Shown here in pieces: positions 26,377 through 35,425 of a DNA stretch of 64,000 nucleotides (positions are counted from its first letter, which is position 1; every line of letters starts with the position of its first letter). Source of the DNA: Chloroflexota bacterium. Its GTDB lineage: Bacteria > Chloroflexota > Dehalococcoidia > UBA2979. The notes under the pieces were generated by a model. That model had not been told where the DNA came from, made no database searches, and was given only the letters and a program-made list of their open reading frames with translations. The DNA lies in contig CANKAU010000008.1 of assembly GCA_947479915.1 (NCBI GenBank), forward strand, positions 1-64,000, given 5' to 3'. The position numbers were made by a program, and so were the translations under genes.

Positions 26377-27789
26377 CTACGTGCGGTCCGGTGCGGCGCG
26401 CAGCTCGATGCAGAAGCGCGCGCCGGGGCCGTCCTCTGGCGCGTCCACCCACACGCGGCCGCCCTGTGCCTCGATCAGTCGTCGCGCCACAGCGAGGCCG
26501 AGGCCGGACCCGGGCACGGACTCGCCGCCCGGCCCGCGCACGCGGTAGTACGCCTCGAAGATCCGCTCGCGATCCTCGCGCGCGATGCCGTCGCCGTAGT
26601 CGCGGATTTCGAGGCGGACACGCCCTTCCGGCGTGCGCACGGCGCGCAGCACGATGTCGCTCGCGGGCGGTGCGTGGCGGTTGGCGTTCGATAGGATCGC
26701 GAGGATCACCTGCTCCAGCCGGTGAGGGTCGGCGACCACGTAGAGCGGCGCCTCCGGCACGTCGCCGATCACGGTCTGCTCGCGCAGCATGAGGGCGGGG
26801 CGCATTAAGGCCTCCGCGTTGCGCAGCGCCTCCACCGCGTCGACCTCGCCGAGGCGCACCTCGAACTCCTGGCCGCCGGAGCGACCGAGGTCGATCAGGT
26901 CGGTCACGAGGCGGTTCAGGCGCTCCACACTGAAGGTCAGCGACGCGACCAGTTCATCGGCGCCGCTGTCCATCGACTCGTTGTCGATGCGCAGCAGATC
27001 GGCGAAAGCCTGGATCGACATCAGCGGCGTGCGGATCTCGTGCGATAGCGCACCCATGAACTCGCGGCGGCGCTGGTCCTGACCCTCCAGGTCACGCTCG
27101 CGCTGGTACGAAGCCTCGTACAGCGCGCCGTGATCCAGCGCCGCGCCCACCTGCGCCGCGATCGTGGAGAGGACCACCGGATCGCGCACCACGCCGGCCT
27201 TCTTCGACACGAGGAGCAGCAGCCCGATCAGGTCACCGTTGCTGGTGATCGGGATGCGCGCGACCCATGGGCGCTTGCCCAGCGCGGTGCCCAGCGGTGC
27301 GACCCACGGGTGCACCTCGCCGCGATCGCGGCGCGCGTTCGGCTCCGGACCGTTGTTGTAGCGCACCAGCGGGGCGGTCTTCGCCCAGCCCTCGGGGTAG
27401 CCGATCGCGGCGAGGATGCGCTGCGCATCGCTCTGCTCGTCGGCCAGGGCGATCACGCCGGCCTGCGCGATCTCGTGCCGCACGAGCGCCGCGAGCGCAC
27501 CTCGCGCGGCGTCGCCGATGTTGTGCGGCTCCGCGACCACGTCGAGGAGGACGATCTGCGCGGCGTGACGCTGGCGCTCGTCCGTGACGGAACTGATGTA
27601 CCAGGCGGCCGGAGCGAGCACGAGGAGCAGGATGCCGGCGTCCGCGGCGAGTAGAAGCGGCTCGAACCGATCGAGTACGACGTACGTGACGGCGAGGTGG
27701 ACGCCGGCGACGACGATGCCGCCGACCAGCGCGAGGATCCACAGCAGCACGCCGCTGCGGCGCGCGCGAGCCACGGAAGTCGTGGTCAT
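26377..27789 (-). CDS. Membrane sensor histidine kinase with GAF domain
   Basis: A 470-residue histidine kinase. Two membrane helices (about 13-37 and 43-66) are followed by a GAF-like sensor (about 80-225), HisKA with the phospho-acceptor H250 (FMGALSHEIRTPLMS), and HATPase_c with N (ILSNANRHAP), G1 (IRDYGDGIA) and G2 (GSGLGLAVARRL) boxes. There is almost no outside loop, so the signal is probably sensed in the membrane or cytoplasm. It is the third gene after the response regulator (29069-29812) and the coiled-coil protein (27918-29072), with a 128-bp gap, and is the likely partner of that regulator. Confidence 0.92.
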   Translation of the reverse strand: MTTTSVARARRSGVLLWILALVGGIVVAGVHLAVTYVVLDRFEPLLLAADAGILLLVLAPAAWYISSVTDERQRHAAQIVLLDVVAEPHNIGDAARGALAALVRHEIAQAGVIALADEQSDAQRILAAIGYPEGWAKTAPLVRYNNGPEPNARRDRGEVHPWVAPLGTALGKRPWVARIPITSNGDLIGLLLLVSKKAGVVRDPVVLSTIAAQVGAALDHGALYEASYQRERDLEGQDQRRREFMGALSHEIRTPLMSIQAFADLLRIDNESMDSGADELVASLTFSVERLNRLVTDLIDLGRSGGQEFEVRLGEVDAVEALRNAEALMRPALMLREQTVIGDVPEAPLYVVADPHRLEQVILAILSNANRHAPPASDIVLRAVRTPEGRVRLEIRDYGDGIAREDRERIFEAYYRVRGPGGESVPGSGLGLAVARRLIEAQGGRVWVDAPEDGPGARFCIELRAAPDRT

Positions 27790-27917
27790 GAACGGCGGAC
27801 GATCGGGCGCGACTCGCCAGGCGAGGTCGCGCGCTCGGCCGGAGTGGGATCGGTCAACTCAAACGCCTCCCGCAGGCCCCCGCCGCGGGTACGAACGAAC
27901 TGACTGTAGCGTCAGGA

Positions 27918-29072
27918 CTAGCCGAACGCGATCGTGATCGATCGCTCGCCTTCGGATGCTTCCTGGACCACGGCGCTCTGGCCGAGGCCGGCGCTCAGTC
28001 CCTCGGCGATCTCGTCGGAGTCGACGTCGGCCGAGAGCTCGAGGCGGAGACGGGCTTCACCCTGCGAGTACGCCTCGACGGTCGCCTGCCGGACGGCGGC
28101 GATGCGCTGGAGCGCGTCCTGCAGACGCATCAGGCCCTGGAAGCCGGAGACGGGAGCGGCGCGCAGCTGTACTGCGCCATCCGCGGGCGTGAACGTGGCG
28201 AGGGTGCCAACGGCCTCGCCGTCATCGCGCTGCCATGCGGCGGGCGCTTCTTCGACCTCGGGCTCGGGTTCGGGCTGGCGCTGCGGAGCGTGCGCGGCGG
28301 CCGACTGGCCGCTTCCACGCATCGGCGGGACGGCGGACGGGGGAATGGCGGCGGGGGGCGGAGGCGGCGGCGCCGCGGGGCGCGACGGCTGAGGCGCAAC
28401 GACGCTCAGGCCACCGGGGCGGCGCTCTTCCTCCGGCGGGGGCGGTGGCGCGAACGCCGGGCGCGGGGGCGCGGGCGGCGGTGCGACCGACGCAGGCGGC
28501 GCAACCGGCGCAGGCGGAGCGATTGGCGTGGCAGCCGTGGGCGGCGGCGCGATCGGGGTTGCGGCTGCCGGCGGAGCGATCGGCGCGCGACCGTTGCCGA
28601 GGATCGACTCGATGCGACCGACGCGCGACTGGACGTCGCGGAGTCCCTGCAGCAGTTCGTCCATGGACCGGCGGAGCGAGTCCACTTCGGTGCGCGTGGC
28701 CATGTTCGCGTTCTGGCGGTCGCGCGCGAGCAGGTCGTTCGCTCGCTCCATCGACTCCTGCAGGATGCTCTCCGCGCGGCGTCGCGCGTCGCTGAGCAGC
28801 ATCTCGACCTCGGTCGAGGTGGCGGGGCTGGGGACGAACGCGCCGGGTGCCGGAGCGGGGCGGGCTGCCTCGAAGCGCTGGGGCTGCGGGCGAGGGGGCG
28901 TGCCCGTGCCACGCGAACCATCGCGCTGCGATTCGTACACGGGCGGAGTCGTGGGCTGTGCGCCGTCGTCCACGCCGCGGTTATCGCCGCCGAGCGCGGC
29001 CATCAGCCCGCCGAGGGCGCGGAGAATCGCGCCGGTGCCGGTGTTCGGATTGTTCGGATCGTTCGAGGTCAC
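27918..29072 (-). CDS. Proline-rich coiled-coil protein of a two-component operon
   Basis: A 384-residue protein with no recognised family over its length. N-terminal 80 residues are polar. About 85-165 is a charged helical segment with coiled-coil character (LLSDARRRAESILQESMERA, TEVDSLRRSMDELLQGL). About 165-285 is a Pro/Ala linker. The last 95 residues look like a compact alpha/beta domain (GFQGLMRLQDALQRIAAVRQ, ARLRLELSADVDSDEIAEGL) with an HMA/ferredoxin-like pattern. The coiled coil recalls DivIVA-type proteins. The start overlaps the response regulator stop by ATGA, so it is tied to that system, perhaps as scaffold or output. Function unknown. Confidence 0.75.
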   Translation of the reverse strand: MTSNDPNNPNTGTGAILRALGGLMAALGGDNRGVDDGAQPTTPPVYESQRDGSRGTGTPPRPQPQRFEAARPAPAPGAFVPSPATSTEVEMLLSDARRRAESILQESMERANDLLARDRQNANMATRTEVDSLRRSMDELLQGLRDVQSRVGRIESILGNGRAPIAPPAAATPIAPPPTAATPIAPPAPVAPPASVAPPPAPPRPAFAPPPPPEEERRPGGLSVVAPQPSRPAAPPPPPPAAIPPSAVPPMRGSGQSAAAHAPQRQPEPEPEVEEAPAAWQRDDGEAVGTLATFTPADGAVQLRAAPVSGFQGLMRLQDALQRIAAVRQATVEAYSQGEARLRLELSADVDSDEIAEGLSAGLGQSAVVQEASEGERSITIAFG

Positions 29073-29812
29073 CGCACTGCTTTCCGGCCGACGTCTGCGC
29101 GTGCTCGGCGGATGAACTTGTAGCCGACGCCTCGCTCGTTCGCGATCATCGGTTCGTTCTGGGGGTCGTCACCGAGCTTCCTGTGCAGGTGCTGGATGTG
29201 CACCTTCAGGTAGTCGGTTTCGTCCATATACTCTCGCCCCCAGACCTTCGCCAAAAGGGTACGGAAGGTTAAGACGCGGTTCTCGTTCCGGGTCAGGTGA
29301 TACAGCAGGCCGTACTCGATGGGCGTGAGCTTGACCTCTTCGCCCTGCACGCGGACCTCGCGGCTCGAGTAGTCGATGAACAGGGGGGGCGCGTCGAATG
29401 GGGGGCCTTCGCGCGTGGGCTCCTGCGACTCGGAGCGCCGGAGCACCGCCCGCACGCGGGCGAGCAGTTCGATGTGGGAGAAGGGTTTGGTGACATAATC
29501 GTCAGCGCCGAGCTCGAGGCCGCGGACCTTGTCCACTTCCTCGTGCCGAGCGGACAGCATGACGATCGGCACGTCGGAGAAGTGGCGGATGCGCTCGCAC
29601 ACCTCGAACCCGTCGATGTCGGGGAGACCGATGTCGAGCAGCACCAGGTCGGGCGCCTCGCGCTCGACAGCGTCCACGCCTTGCTCGCCGGTCGGGGTGG
29701 TGATCACCTCGGCCTCCGGCCAGCGCAGGCCGAAGGTCAGCCGGACGATCTCGGCGATGTCAACTTCGTCGTCAATGACCAGCACTCGCGTGGCACAAAG
29801 TGTACCTGTCAC
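29069..29812 (-). CDS. OmpR/PhoB-family response regulator
   Basis: A 247-residue response regulator. The receiver has the acidic pocket VLVIDDEVD, phospho-acceptor D60 (LVLLDIGLPDIDGFE), Ser/Thr in IVMLSARHE and Lys in YVTKPFSH. A C-terminal winged helix follows (LTPIEYGLLYHLTRNENRVL, WGREYMDETDYLKVHIQHL). The N-terminal helix arrangement is KdpE-like, but the cognate kinase lacks KdpD features. Start GTG 29812. An inverted repeat overlaps the likely -10 box upstream, which suits autoregulation. Confidence 0.93.
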   Translation of the reverse strand: MTGTLCATRVLVIDDEVDIAEIVRLTFGLRWPEAEVITTPTGEQGVDAVEREAPDLVLLDIGLPDIDGFEVCERIRHFSDVPIVMLSARHEEVDKVRGLELGADDYVTKPFSHIELLARVRAVLRRSESQEPTREGPPFDAPPLFIDYSSREVRVQGEEVKLTPIEYGLLYHLTRNENRVLTFRTLLAKVWGREYMDETDYLKVHIQHLHRKLGDDPQNEPMIANERGVGYKFIRRARADVGRKAVR

Positions 29813-29827
29813 GCTCGCTTGCTGGTG

Positions 29828-29848
29828 CGATTATGGCAAGTAATCGCC
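29828..29848. promoter_or_regulatory. Inverted repeat over the response-regulator promoter
   Basis: GCGATTA (29828-29834), 7-base spacer, TAATCGC (29842-29848) is a perfect dyad. On the minus strand CATAAT (29830-29835), a near-consensus -10 box, sits inside it, and no good -35 is visible 17 bases further upstream. Probable operator site, possibly for the regulator itself. Confidence 0.5.
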
Positions 29849-29965
29849 CCTCTCGCCGTTACAAACCCCCTCGAATTCCTGGATCGCGGGCAGAGGGTGG
29901 TCTGCGGTATCGTCCCGACGCGACGAAGGTGCCCCCCACGGGCGGCTTGGCAAGGGAGACCTCGG

Positions 29966-31009
29966 ATGGCGGACACGTTGCGGATTGGACTGATCGGCGC
30001 GGGCGCGAACACGCGCACGAGGCACATCCCCGGCTTCCAGGCGATCGACGGGGTGGAGCTGGTGGCCGTCTGCAACCGCTCGCCGGAGAGCGGTCACCGC
30101 GTCGCCGACGCGTTTGGCATCGGCCGGGTGGAGACGGACCCCGAGGCGCTGTTCCGGGACCCGAACATCGATGCGATCTGCATCGGCACCTGGCCGTACC
30201 GGCACCGCGAGTACGTGGTGCGGGCGCTGGAGGCAGGCAAGCACGTCCTGACCGAGGCGCGTATGGCGATGAACGCCGCCGAGGCACGCGAGATGCTGGC
30301 CGCCTCGAAGGCGCACCCCAACCTCGTCGCGCAGATCGTCCCCGGCCCCCCGGACCTGAAGTCGTGGCGCACGATCCAGCGCCTCGTGCGTGACGGCTCG
30401 CTCGGCGAGATCCGCGAGGTGCACGTCTCCGTGCTCACCGGCGCGAACATCGACCCCTCCGCGCCGCTGCACTGGCGCGAGCGGACCGACCTGTCGGGCG
30501 TGAACGTCATGTCCTACGGCATCTACACCGAGGTCGTCTCGCGCTGGCTCGGCCCGACGAAGCGCATCCTCGCGGACGGCGCGACGTTCATGACCTCGCG
30601 CGTGGACGCCGAGACCGGCGAGACGCGCCAGATCGACGTCCCCGACAGCCTCGGCGTGTTCGCCACGCTGGAGAGCGGCGCGCGCGTGATCTACCGCTTC
30701 AGCACGGTCACGCCGAACCCAGGCCCGGGCACCAGCGGCATCTCGGTGTACGGCAGCAACGGCACGCTGCACTGGGAGATCGGCGATCGCATGCAGTTCA
30801 CGTCCGTCGGCGGCACGCTCGCCCCGCTCGCGCCGGACGCCGGCACCGACATCGACTGGCGCGTCGAGGCCGACTTCGTCGACTCGATCCGCACCGGCGC
30901 CCCGGTCACGCTGACGAACTTCGAGGACGGCCTGAACTACATGCGGATGCTGGAGGCTACGCACCGCTCGCGCCTCGAAGGCCGCGCGGTCGATCTGTCC
31001 GAGGTGTAA
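29966..31009 (+). CDS. Gfo/Idh/MocA-family oxidoreductase
   Basis: A 347-residue NAD(P)-dependent oxidoreductase. The N-terminal Rossmann fold has IGLIGAGANTRTRHIPGF. The family's EKP motif region reads VLTEARMAMNAAEA, so the usual catalytic Lys is Arg here. The C-terminal alpha/beta domain (about 125-347) carries LSGVNVMSYGIYTEVVSRWL and FSTVTPNPGPG. ATG 29966 is preceded by AAGGGAGAC; an upstream open frame is noncoding. It is divergent from the response regulator and is followed by two hairpins. Substrate unknown, probably a sugar or polyol derivative. Confidence 0.88.
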   Translation: MADTLRIGLIGAGANTRTRHIPGFQAIDGVELVAVCNRSPESGHRVADAFGIGRVETDPEALFRDPNIDAICIGTWPYRHREYVVRALEAGKHVLTEARMAMNAAEAREMLAASKAHPNLVAQIVPGPPDLKSWRTIQRLVRDGSLGEIREVHVSVLTGANIDPSAPLHWRERTDLSGVNVMSYGIYTEVVSRWLGPTKRILADGATFMTSRVDAETGETRQIDVPDSLGVFATLESGARVIYRFSTVTPNPGPGTSGISVYGSNGTLHWEIGDRMQFTSVGGTLAPLAPDAGTDIDWRVEADFVDSIRTGAPVTLTNFEDGLNYMRMLEATHRSRLEGRAVDLSEV

Positions 31010-31034
31010 CGACGAGGGGGAAGCCCTTACCCTG

Positions 31035-31126
31035 CCCTCTCCCCGAACGGGGAGAGGGTTCTGCATCGAATCCCGGCTCCCGCCGCGATTCCGGCTCCCT
31101 CTCCCTCTCCCGGTTTCGGGAGAGGG
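31035..31126. repeat. Pair of REP-like hairpins / terminator region
   Basis: Two similar hairpins: CCCTCTCCCC-GAAC-GGGGAGAGGG (31035-31058) and CCCTCTCCCG-GTTT-CGGGAGAGGG (31103-31126), each a perfect 10-bp stem. Between them are imperfect direct copies of CGATTCCGGCTCCC. This CCCTCTCCC/GGGAGAGGG pattern is typical of scattered intergenic repeats in high-GC bacteria. They lie between two convergent genes and can also act as terminators. Confidence 0.65.
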
Positions 31127-31151
31127 GTGGGGTGAAGGTCTCGGGCGCCCG

Positions 31152-31961
31152 CTACCGTCCGACCCACTTTGGTTCGCGCTTCTCCGAGAAGGCACGAGGA
31201 CCCTCGACGCGGTCGGCGCTGAGTTCGTGGCGGCGCAGCCACGCGTAGTCGCCGCGCTTCTCGCCGCGGAAGGCGTCCTGCAGCGTGCGGTCGAGGCCGC
31301 GTAGCGCGCCCTCTTTCGTGCCGCGCACGGCCAGCGGCGCGCCTACGAGGACCTCGCGCGCCCAGCGCTCCGCCGCGGCCATCAGATCCTCGTGCGGCAC
31401 GACCTCGTTCACGAGACCGACGCGGTACGCCTCCTGCGCGTCGATCGGCTTGCCGGTGAGCATCATGCCCATCGCGATCTTCTGGGGGATCTGGCGCGGC
31501 AGGCGGTGGATGCCGCCCGCGCTGGCGTACAGCCCCACGCGCACCTCGGGCAGCCCGAACTTTGCGCGGTCGGACGCGATGACGATGTCCGAGGCGAGTG
31601 CGAGCTCGAAGCCGCCACCCATCGCCCAGCCGTTGACCGCGGCGATCACCGGCTTGAACAGGTCGTAGCGATCCGTCAGCCCGCCGAAGCCTCGATCGAA
31701 CTCGCTGATGTGGCGGTTCGTGCCGGCGGCCGTGGCCTTCAGGTCGTTGCCCGCGCAGAACGCGCGGTCGCCCGCGCCGGTGAGCACGGCGACCCACGCC
31801 GAGTCATCCGCGGCGAAGTCATCCCACACCCGTGCGAGTTCGCCGGAGGCGTCGTAGTGCAGGGAGTTCATCACCTCGGGTCGGTTGAGGGTGACGAACC
31901 AGATGTGATCGCGCTGCTCGACGGTGACGAACTCGTGGGTGGGCTGACCGGGAACGGGCAT
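31152..31961 (-). CDS. Enoyl-CoA hydratase/isomerase family protein
   Basis: A 269-residue crotonase-fold protein. It shows HIWFVTLNRPEVMNSL, the oxyanion loop AFCAGNDLKATAAG, and AVNGWAMGGGFELALASDIV with FGLPEVRVGLYASAGG. The usual first catalytic Glu position in GGGFELALA is present, and FGLPEV supplies the second. ATG 31961 is chosen for its strong AGGAGGT site. An upstream ATG at 31988 would add nine residues. It could act in beta-oxidation of the CoA thioesters made by the CoA-transferases at 850-11229, but it is 20 kb away. Confidence 0.9.
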   Translation of the reverse strand: MPVPGQPTHEFVTVEQRDHIWFVTLNRPEVMNSLHYDASGELARVWDDFAADDSAWVAVLTGAGDRAFCAGNDLKATAAGTNRHISEFDRGFGGLTDRYDLFKPVIAAVNGWAMGGGFELALASDIVIASDRAKFGLPEVRVGLYASAGGIHRLPRQIPQKIAMGMMLTGKPIDAQEAYRVGLVNEVVPHEDLMAAAERWAREVLVGAPLAVRGTKEGALRGLDRTLQDAFRGEKRGDYAWLRRHELSADRVEGPRAFSEKREPKWVGR

Positions 31962-32017
31962 GGGGAACCTCCTGTGGGATGGGGGCATTCTATGGGCAGG
32001 GGCCGCTCACCCGCTGG

Positions 32018-32029
32018 TACGATGCGCCC
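32018..32029 (+). promoter_or_regulatory. Leaderless-type -10 box
   Basis: TACGAT (32018-32023) lies 6 bases before ATG 32030. This supports ATG 32030 over the in-frame ATG at 31979. Confidence 0.5.
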
Positions 32030-32452
32030 ATGAGCAGCAACGGCGTCCTGGTGCGGTTCGATCAGCGCGGCGATCCCTGGGCGCCGCGCACGCTGATTCT
32101 GCGGTTCATCGTGAACCTCGCGGGGCTGTTTCTCGCGGATGCGCTGGTGCCGGGCATCCACATCGCGGACTGGCAGTCGCTGCTGGCAGGCACGGCGATC
32201 TTCGCGATCGTGAACCTGCTGCTGCGCCCCCTTGCTACGTTCGTCTCGTGCTGCCTGATCGTCTTCACGTTCGGGCTGTTCGTGCTGGTCATCAACGGCG
32301 TGCTGCTGTTGGTGACGGCGTGGGCATCGAGTCAGCTCGGTCTCGGCTTTGTGATCGATGGCTTCTGGTCCGCCTTCTTCGGCGCCCTCGTCATCTCGTT
32401 CGTCTCGTTCATCGCGACGGTGGTCGTGCGCACGGAGACGCGCCGCTACTAG
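32030..32452 (+). CDS. Phage-holin-IV-like (PF04020) small membrane protein
   Basis: A 140-residue integral membrane protein with four hydrophobic segments: ILRFIVNLAGLFLADALVPG, LLAGTAIFAIVNLLLRPLA, LIVFTFGLFVLVINGVLLLV and FFGALVISFVSFIATVVV. The INLLLRP-type motif after TM2 (IVNLLLRPLATFV) and the arrangement fit the YvlD/holin-IV family of unknown function in bacterial envelopes. It is not evidence of a prophage. The start at 32030 is backed by a -10 box 6 bases upstream. Confidence 0.82.
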   Translation: MSSNGVLVRFDQRGDPWAPRTLILRFIVNLAGLFLADALVPGIHIADWQSLLAGTAIFAIVNLLLRPLATFVSCCLIVFTFGLFVLVINGVLLLVTAWASSQLGLGFVIDGFWSAFFGALVISFVSFIATVVVRTETRRY

Positions 32453-32524
32453 CGGGCTCGCGTCGAGGAGACTGCGCGGGACAGGCCGGGTCTCCTCCGC
32501 CGACGCAACGCACGTGACCCCGCG

Positions 32525-35425
32525 CTAGCGCTCGTCGCCGGGGCGGAGGCCGGACGCGCCGATCGGGGCGCGGCCTTTGCGTTGGCGCCGCGGGCCGGCA
32601 CCGGCGCGCGAGGGCGTCCCGGGGCGCTCGACGCGGACGGCGCAGGCCTTGAACTCCGGGATGCCGGAGGGCAGGTCGAGCGCGTCGTTCGTGAGGAAGT
32701 TCGCCGCCATGCCCTGCAACTGCACGAACGGCACGAAGAGCTCGCCGCGCTGCATCCGTGCGTCGACGTGCAACTCCGCGACGATCTCCCCACGCCTCGA
32801 TGCCAGTTGCACCTCGTCGCCGTCCGCGAAGCCGAGGCTCGCGGCGTCCGCGGGGTGCATGTCGACGGCGAGCACAGGGACGGTGTCGAGGAGTCCCGGC
32901 ACGCGCCGCGTGATCACGCCGGTGTGCCAGTGGTACAGCGAGCGCCCGGTGACCAGCGTGTACGGGAAGCGCTTGCTGGGCAGCTCAGCGGCGGCAGGGC
33001 CCTGCTCCACCGCGACGAACTTGCCCAGGCCACGCGCGAACTCCGTCTCGAACAGCCTCGACGTGCCGGGATGAGTCGCGTCCGGGACGGGCCACTGCAG
33101 GCCGCCCTCGCGTTCGAGGCGGTCGTGCGACAGGCCGGCGATGATCGGCATCAGCGACGCCATCTCCTCGAACACCGCGCTGCTGTCGGGGTAGTCGAAG
33201 CCGCGCACAGGACGCTCGAGGATGCGCAGCACACGGCGTGCGATCTCGGCGGTGATCGCCCAGTCCTCGCGCGCCTCGCCGGGCATCGGCAGCAGCGGGC
33301 GCACGAGTTGCACGCGTCGCTCGGAGTTGGTGAACGTGCCGTACTTCTCCGCGAACGACGCGGCGGGTAGGACCACGTCCGCCATCTCCGCTGTCTCGTG
33401 CATGAAGATGTCCTGCACCACGAGGAAGTCGAGGTTCGCGAAGGCGTCCCGCGTGTGCGCGAGGTACGGATCGCTGATCAACGGGTTCTCGCCCACGACG
33501 TACAGGGCGCGCAGCCGGCCTTCGATCATTTCCTCGATCATGTGCGTCGACTGGAGTCCGGGCGTCTGCACGAGGTCGACGCCCCACGCGGCCTCGTACT
33601 TCGCGTGCGCGGGGCCGGTGTAGGGCTCGTAGGCCGGGAACGAGTTCGGCAGGCAGCCCGAGTCCGAACAGCCCTGCACGTTGTTCTGGCCGCGCAGCGG
33701 TGAGATGCCGTTGCCCGGGCCGCCCACCTGCCCGGTGACCAGCGCGAGGTTGATCAGCGAGCGCGCGTTGTCAGAGCCATTGGTGTGCTGCGTGATCCCC
33801 ATGCCCCAGATCAGGCACGAGCCACGCTCCTCGCCGTCCCGGCCGGGGCGAGGGCGCGCGTACAGGCGCGCGGCGCGGCGGATGTCATTAGCCGGCACGC
33901 CGCAGATGCGCTCGGCGTCCTCGGGCGTGACCTGGTCGACCACGCGGCGCCACACCTCGAAGCCCTCCGTGCGCGCCTCGACGAACTCGGGTGCCCACAG
34001 GCCCTCGTCGAGGATCACGTGCGCCATCGCGTTGAAGAGCGCGACGTCGGTGCCGGGGTGCGGCTGCAAGTGGATCTCCGCGAGGTCGCAGAGGTCGATG
34101 CGGATCGGGTTCACGACGATCAACGTCGCATCGCGATCCTCGACGGCGCGCCGCAGCCTCGATGCGATCACGGGATGGTTCTGCGCCGTGTCGCTGCCGA
34201 CGACGAGCAGCGTGCCGGCGATGTCGTAGTCGGCGTAGGAGTTGCTGGTCGCGCCGGAACCGACCATCTCCTGCAGCGCGACCACGGACGGGGCGTGGCA
34301 CATGCGGGAGCAGTGATCGATGTTGTTTGTGCCCATCACGGCGCGCACGAACTTCTGCATCACGTAGCCGTCTTCGTTCGTCGCCTTCGCCGAGGCGATG
34401 CCCGCGAACGCGCCGACCGAGGCCGCAAAGCGCTGCGCTACCAGGTCGAGTGCCTCGTCCCACGTGGCGCGCTCCAGCGGTGCGCCCTTGCCGCCTCGAC
34501 GGACCAGCGGTTGCGTGAGGCGCTCTTCCGACTGCGCGAACTCGAGGCCGAAGCGGCCCTTCACGCAGGTCATGCCCTGCGATGAGCCGTTGCCCGGCAT
34601 GCCGTCCACCCACGCGATGCGGCCGTCCTCCACGCGTACCGACAGGCCGCACCCGACGCCGCAGTACGGGCACGTCGTCTCGGTGACGGCGACCGTCGAG
34701 GGCGCCACGACGACGGGGAGCGCGATCATTGCGGGGCGGTCGACCTCGACGCGATGGGATGCGGTGGCCGGCGCGATTTTCGGCATGAGCGCGCCGGTGG
34801 GGCACTGCGACACGCACTGGCCGCACGATGTGCAGATCGAGTCCTCCCACTCGGCGTCGAACGCGACGCCGATGTGCGCCGTGGCGCCGCGGCCGTTGAT
34901 GCCGATCGCGCCGATGTGCTGCGTGCGCTGGCACGCAGCCACGCAGCGGCCGCAGAGGATGCAGTCCGTCATGTCGAGGTTGAAGAACAGGTTGCTCGCG
35001 TCGACCGGTGCGCCGATGCCCGTGGCGCGTGGCCTCGGTGCATACGACGAAGCCTCCAGACCATGGGCGCGCGCGTGCTGCGCGGCGGCGCCGTGGCCGA
35101 TGCCGTCGTCCGACATGCCGATCGTGAGGTCGAGCACGCCGCGGCGGACGCGCTGCGCCTTCTCGCCGTCAGTGCGGATCGCGGCGCCTTCGGCGATCGG
35201 CGTGTGGCATGCGGCGACGAGGCGTGCGCTGCCCTCGACTTCGACGAGGCAGGTGCGACAGGCCCCGAGCGGGCCGCGCGCATCCGGTGTGCAGAGGTGC
35301 GGGAGGTCGGCGCGTGCCGCCTCGATCGCCTCGAGGATCATCGCGCCCCGCGGGACGGTGACAGTGCGGCCGTCGACGGTCACCTCGATCGGCGCGGTCG
35401 CGATCGGTAGCGCGATCTCAGGCAT
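32525..35425 (-). CDS. fdsA: NAD-dependent formate dehydrogenase alpha subunit
   Basis: A 966-residue molybdo/tungsto-bis-pterin enzyme that oxidises formate to CO2. N-terminal part: a plant-type [2Fe-2S] site (LGACRTCLVEVEG), a NuoG-like cluster, then two [4Fe-4S] motifs (CILCGRCVAAC, CTSCGQCVSQC). Then comes the catalytic part with its own [4Fe-4S] (CPYCGVGCGL) and the Mo-ligand Cys376 in SRMCHAPSV, a Cys and not selenocysteine. The C-terminal molybdopterin-binding domain contains LVTGRSLYHWHTG. There is no Tat signal, so it is cytoplasmic. It is the last gene of an operon with FdsG- and FdsB-like subunits and overlaps the preceding small gene by 8 bases. PurU (40941) could supply formate. 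Confidence 0.93.
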   Translation of the reverse strand: MPEIALPIATAPIEVTVDGRTVTVPRGAMILEAIEAARADLPHLCTPDARGPLGACRTCLVEVEGSARLVAACHTPIAEGAAIRTDGEKAQRVRRGVLDLTIGMSDDGIGHGAAAQHARAHGLEASSYAPRPRATGIGAPVDASNLFFNLDMTDCILCGRCVAACQRTQHIGAIGINGRGATAHIGVAFDAEWEDSICTSCGQCVSQCPTGALMPKIAPATASHRVEVDRPAMIALPVVVAPSTVAVTETTCPYCGVGCGLSVRVEDGRIAWVDGMPGNGSSQGMTCVKGRFGLEFAQSEERLTQPLVRRGGKGAPLERATWDEALDLVAQRFAASVGAFAGIASAKATNEDGYVMQKFVRAVMGTNNIDHCSRMCHAPSVVALQEMVGSGATSNSYADYDIAGTLLVVGSDTAQNHPVIASRLRRAVEDRDATLIVVNPIRIDLCDLAEIHLQPHPGTDVALFNAMAHVILDEGLWAPEFVEARTEGFEVWRRVVDQVTPEDAERICGVPANDIRRAARLYARPRPGRDGEERGSCLIWGMGITQHTNGSDNARSLINLALVTGQVGGPGNGISPLRGQNNVQGCSDSGCLPNSFPAYEPYTGPAHAKYEAAWGVDLVQTPGLQSTHMIEEMIEGRLRALYVVGENPLISDPYLAHTRDAFANLDFLVVQDIFMHETAEMADVVLPAASFAEKYGTFTNSERRVQLVRPLLPMPGEAREDWAITAEIARRVLRILERPVRGFDYPDSSAVFEEMASLMPIIAGLSHDRLEREGGLQWPVPDATHPGTSRLFETEFARGLGKFVAVEQGPAAAELPSKRFPYTLVTGRSLYHWHTGVITRRVPGLLDTVPVLAVDMHPADAASLGFADGDEVQLASRRGEIVAELHVDARMQRGELFVPFVQLQGMAANFLTNDALDLPSGIPEFKACAVRVERPGTPSRAGAGPRRQRKGRAPIGASGLRPGDER

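Noticed and set aside
31010-31151. CRISPR-like or tandem repeat at the CTCTCCC hairpins
   Set aside because: Only two dyads with different loops and uneven spacing; better explained as REP-like hairpins or terminators.
32030-32452. Prophage holin
   Set aside because: The holin-IV-like family occurs in many non-phage genomes, and no other phage genes are near.
32525-35425. Selenocysteine in the formate dehydrogenase alpha subunit
   Set aside because: The catalytic position is encoded by TGC (Cys376, SRMCHAPSV), and the 966-residue frame has no internal TGA.
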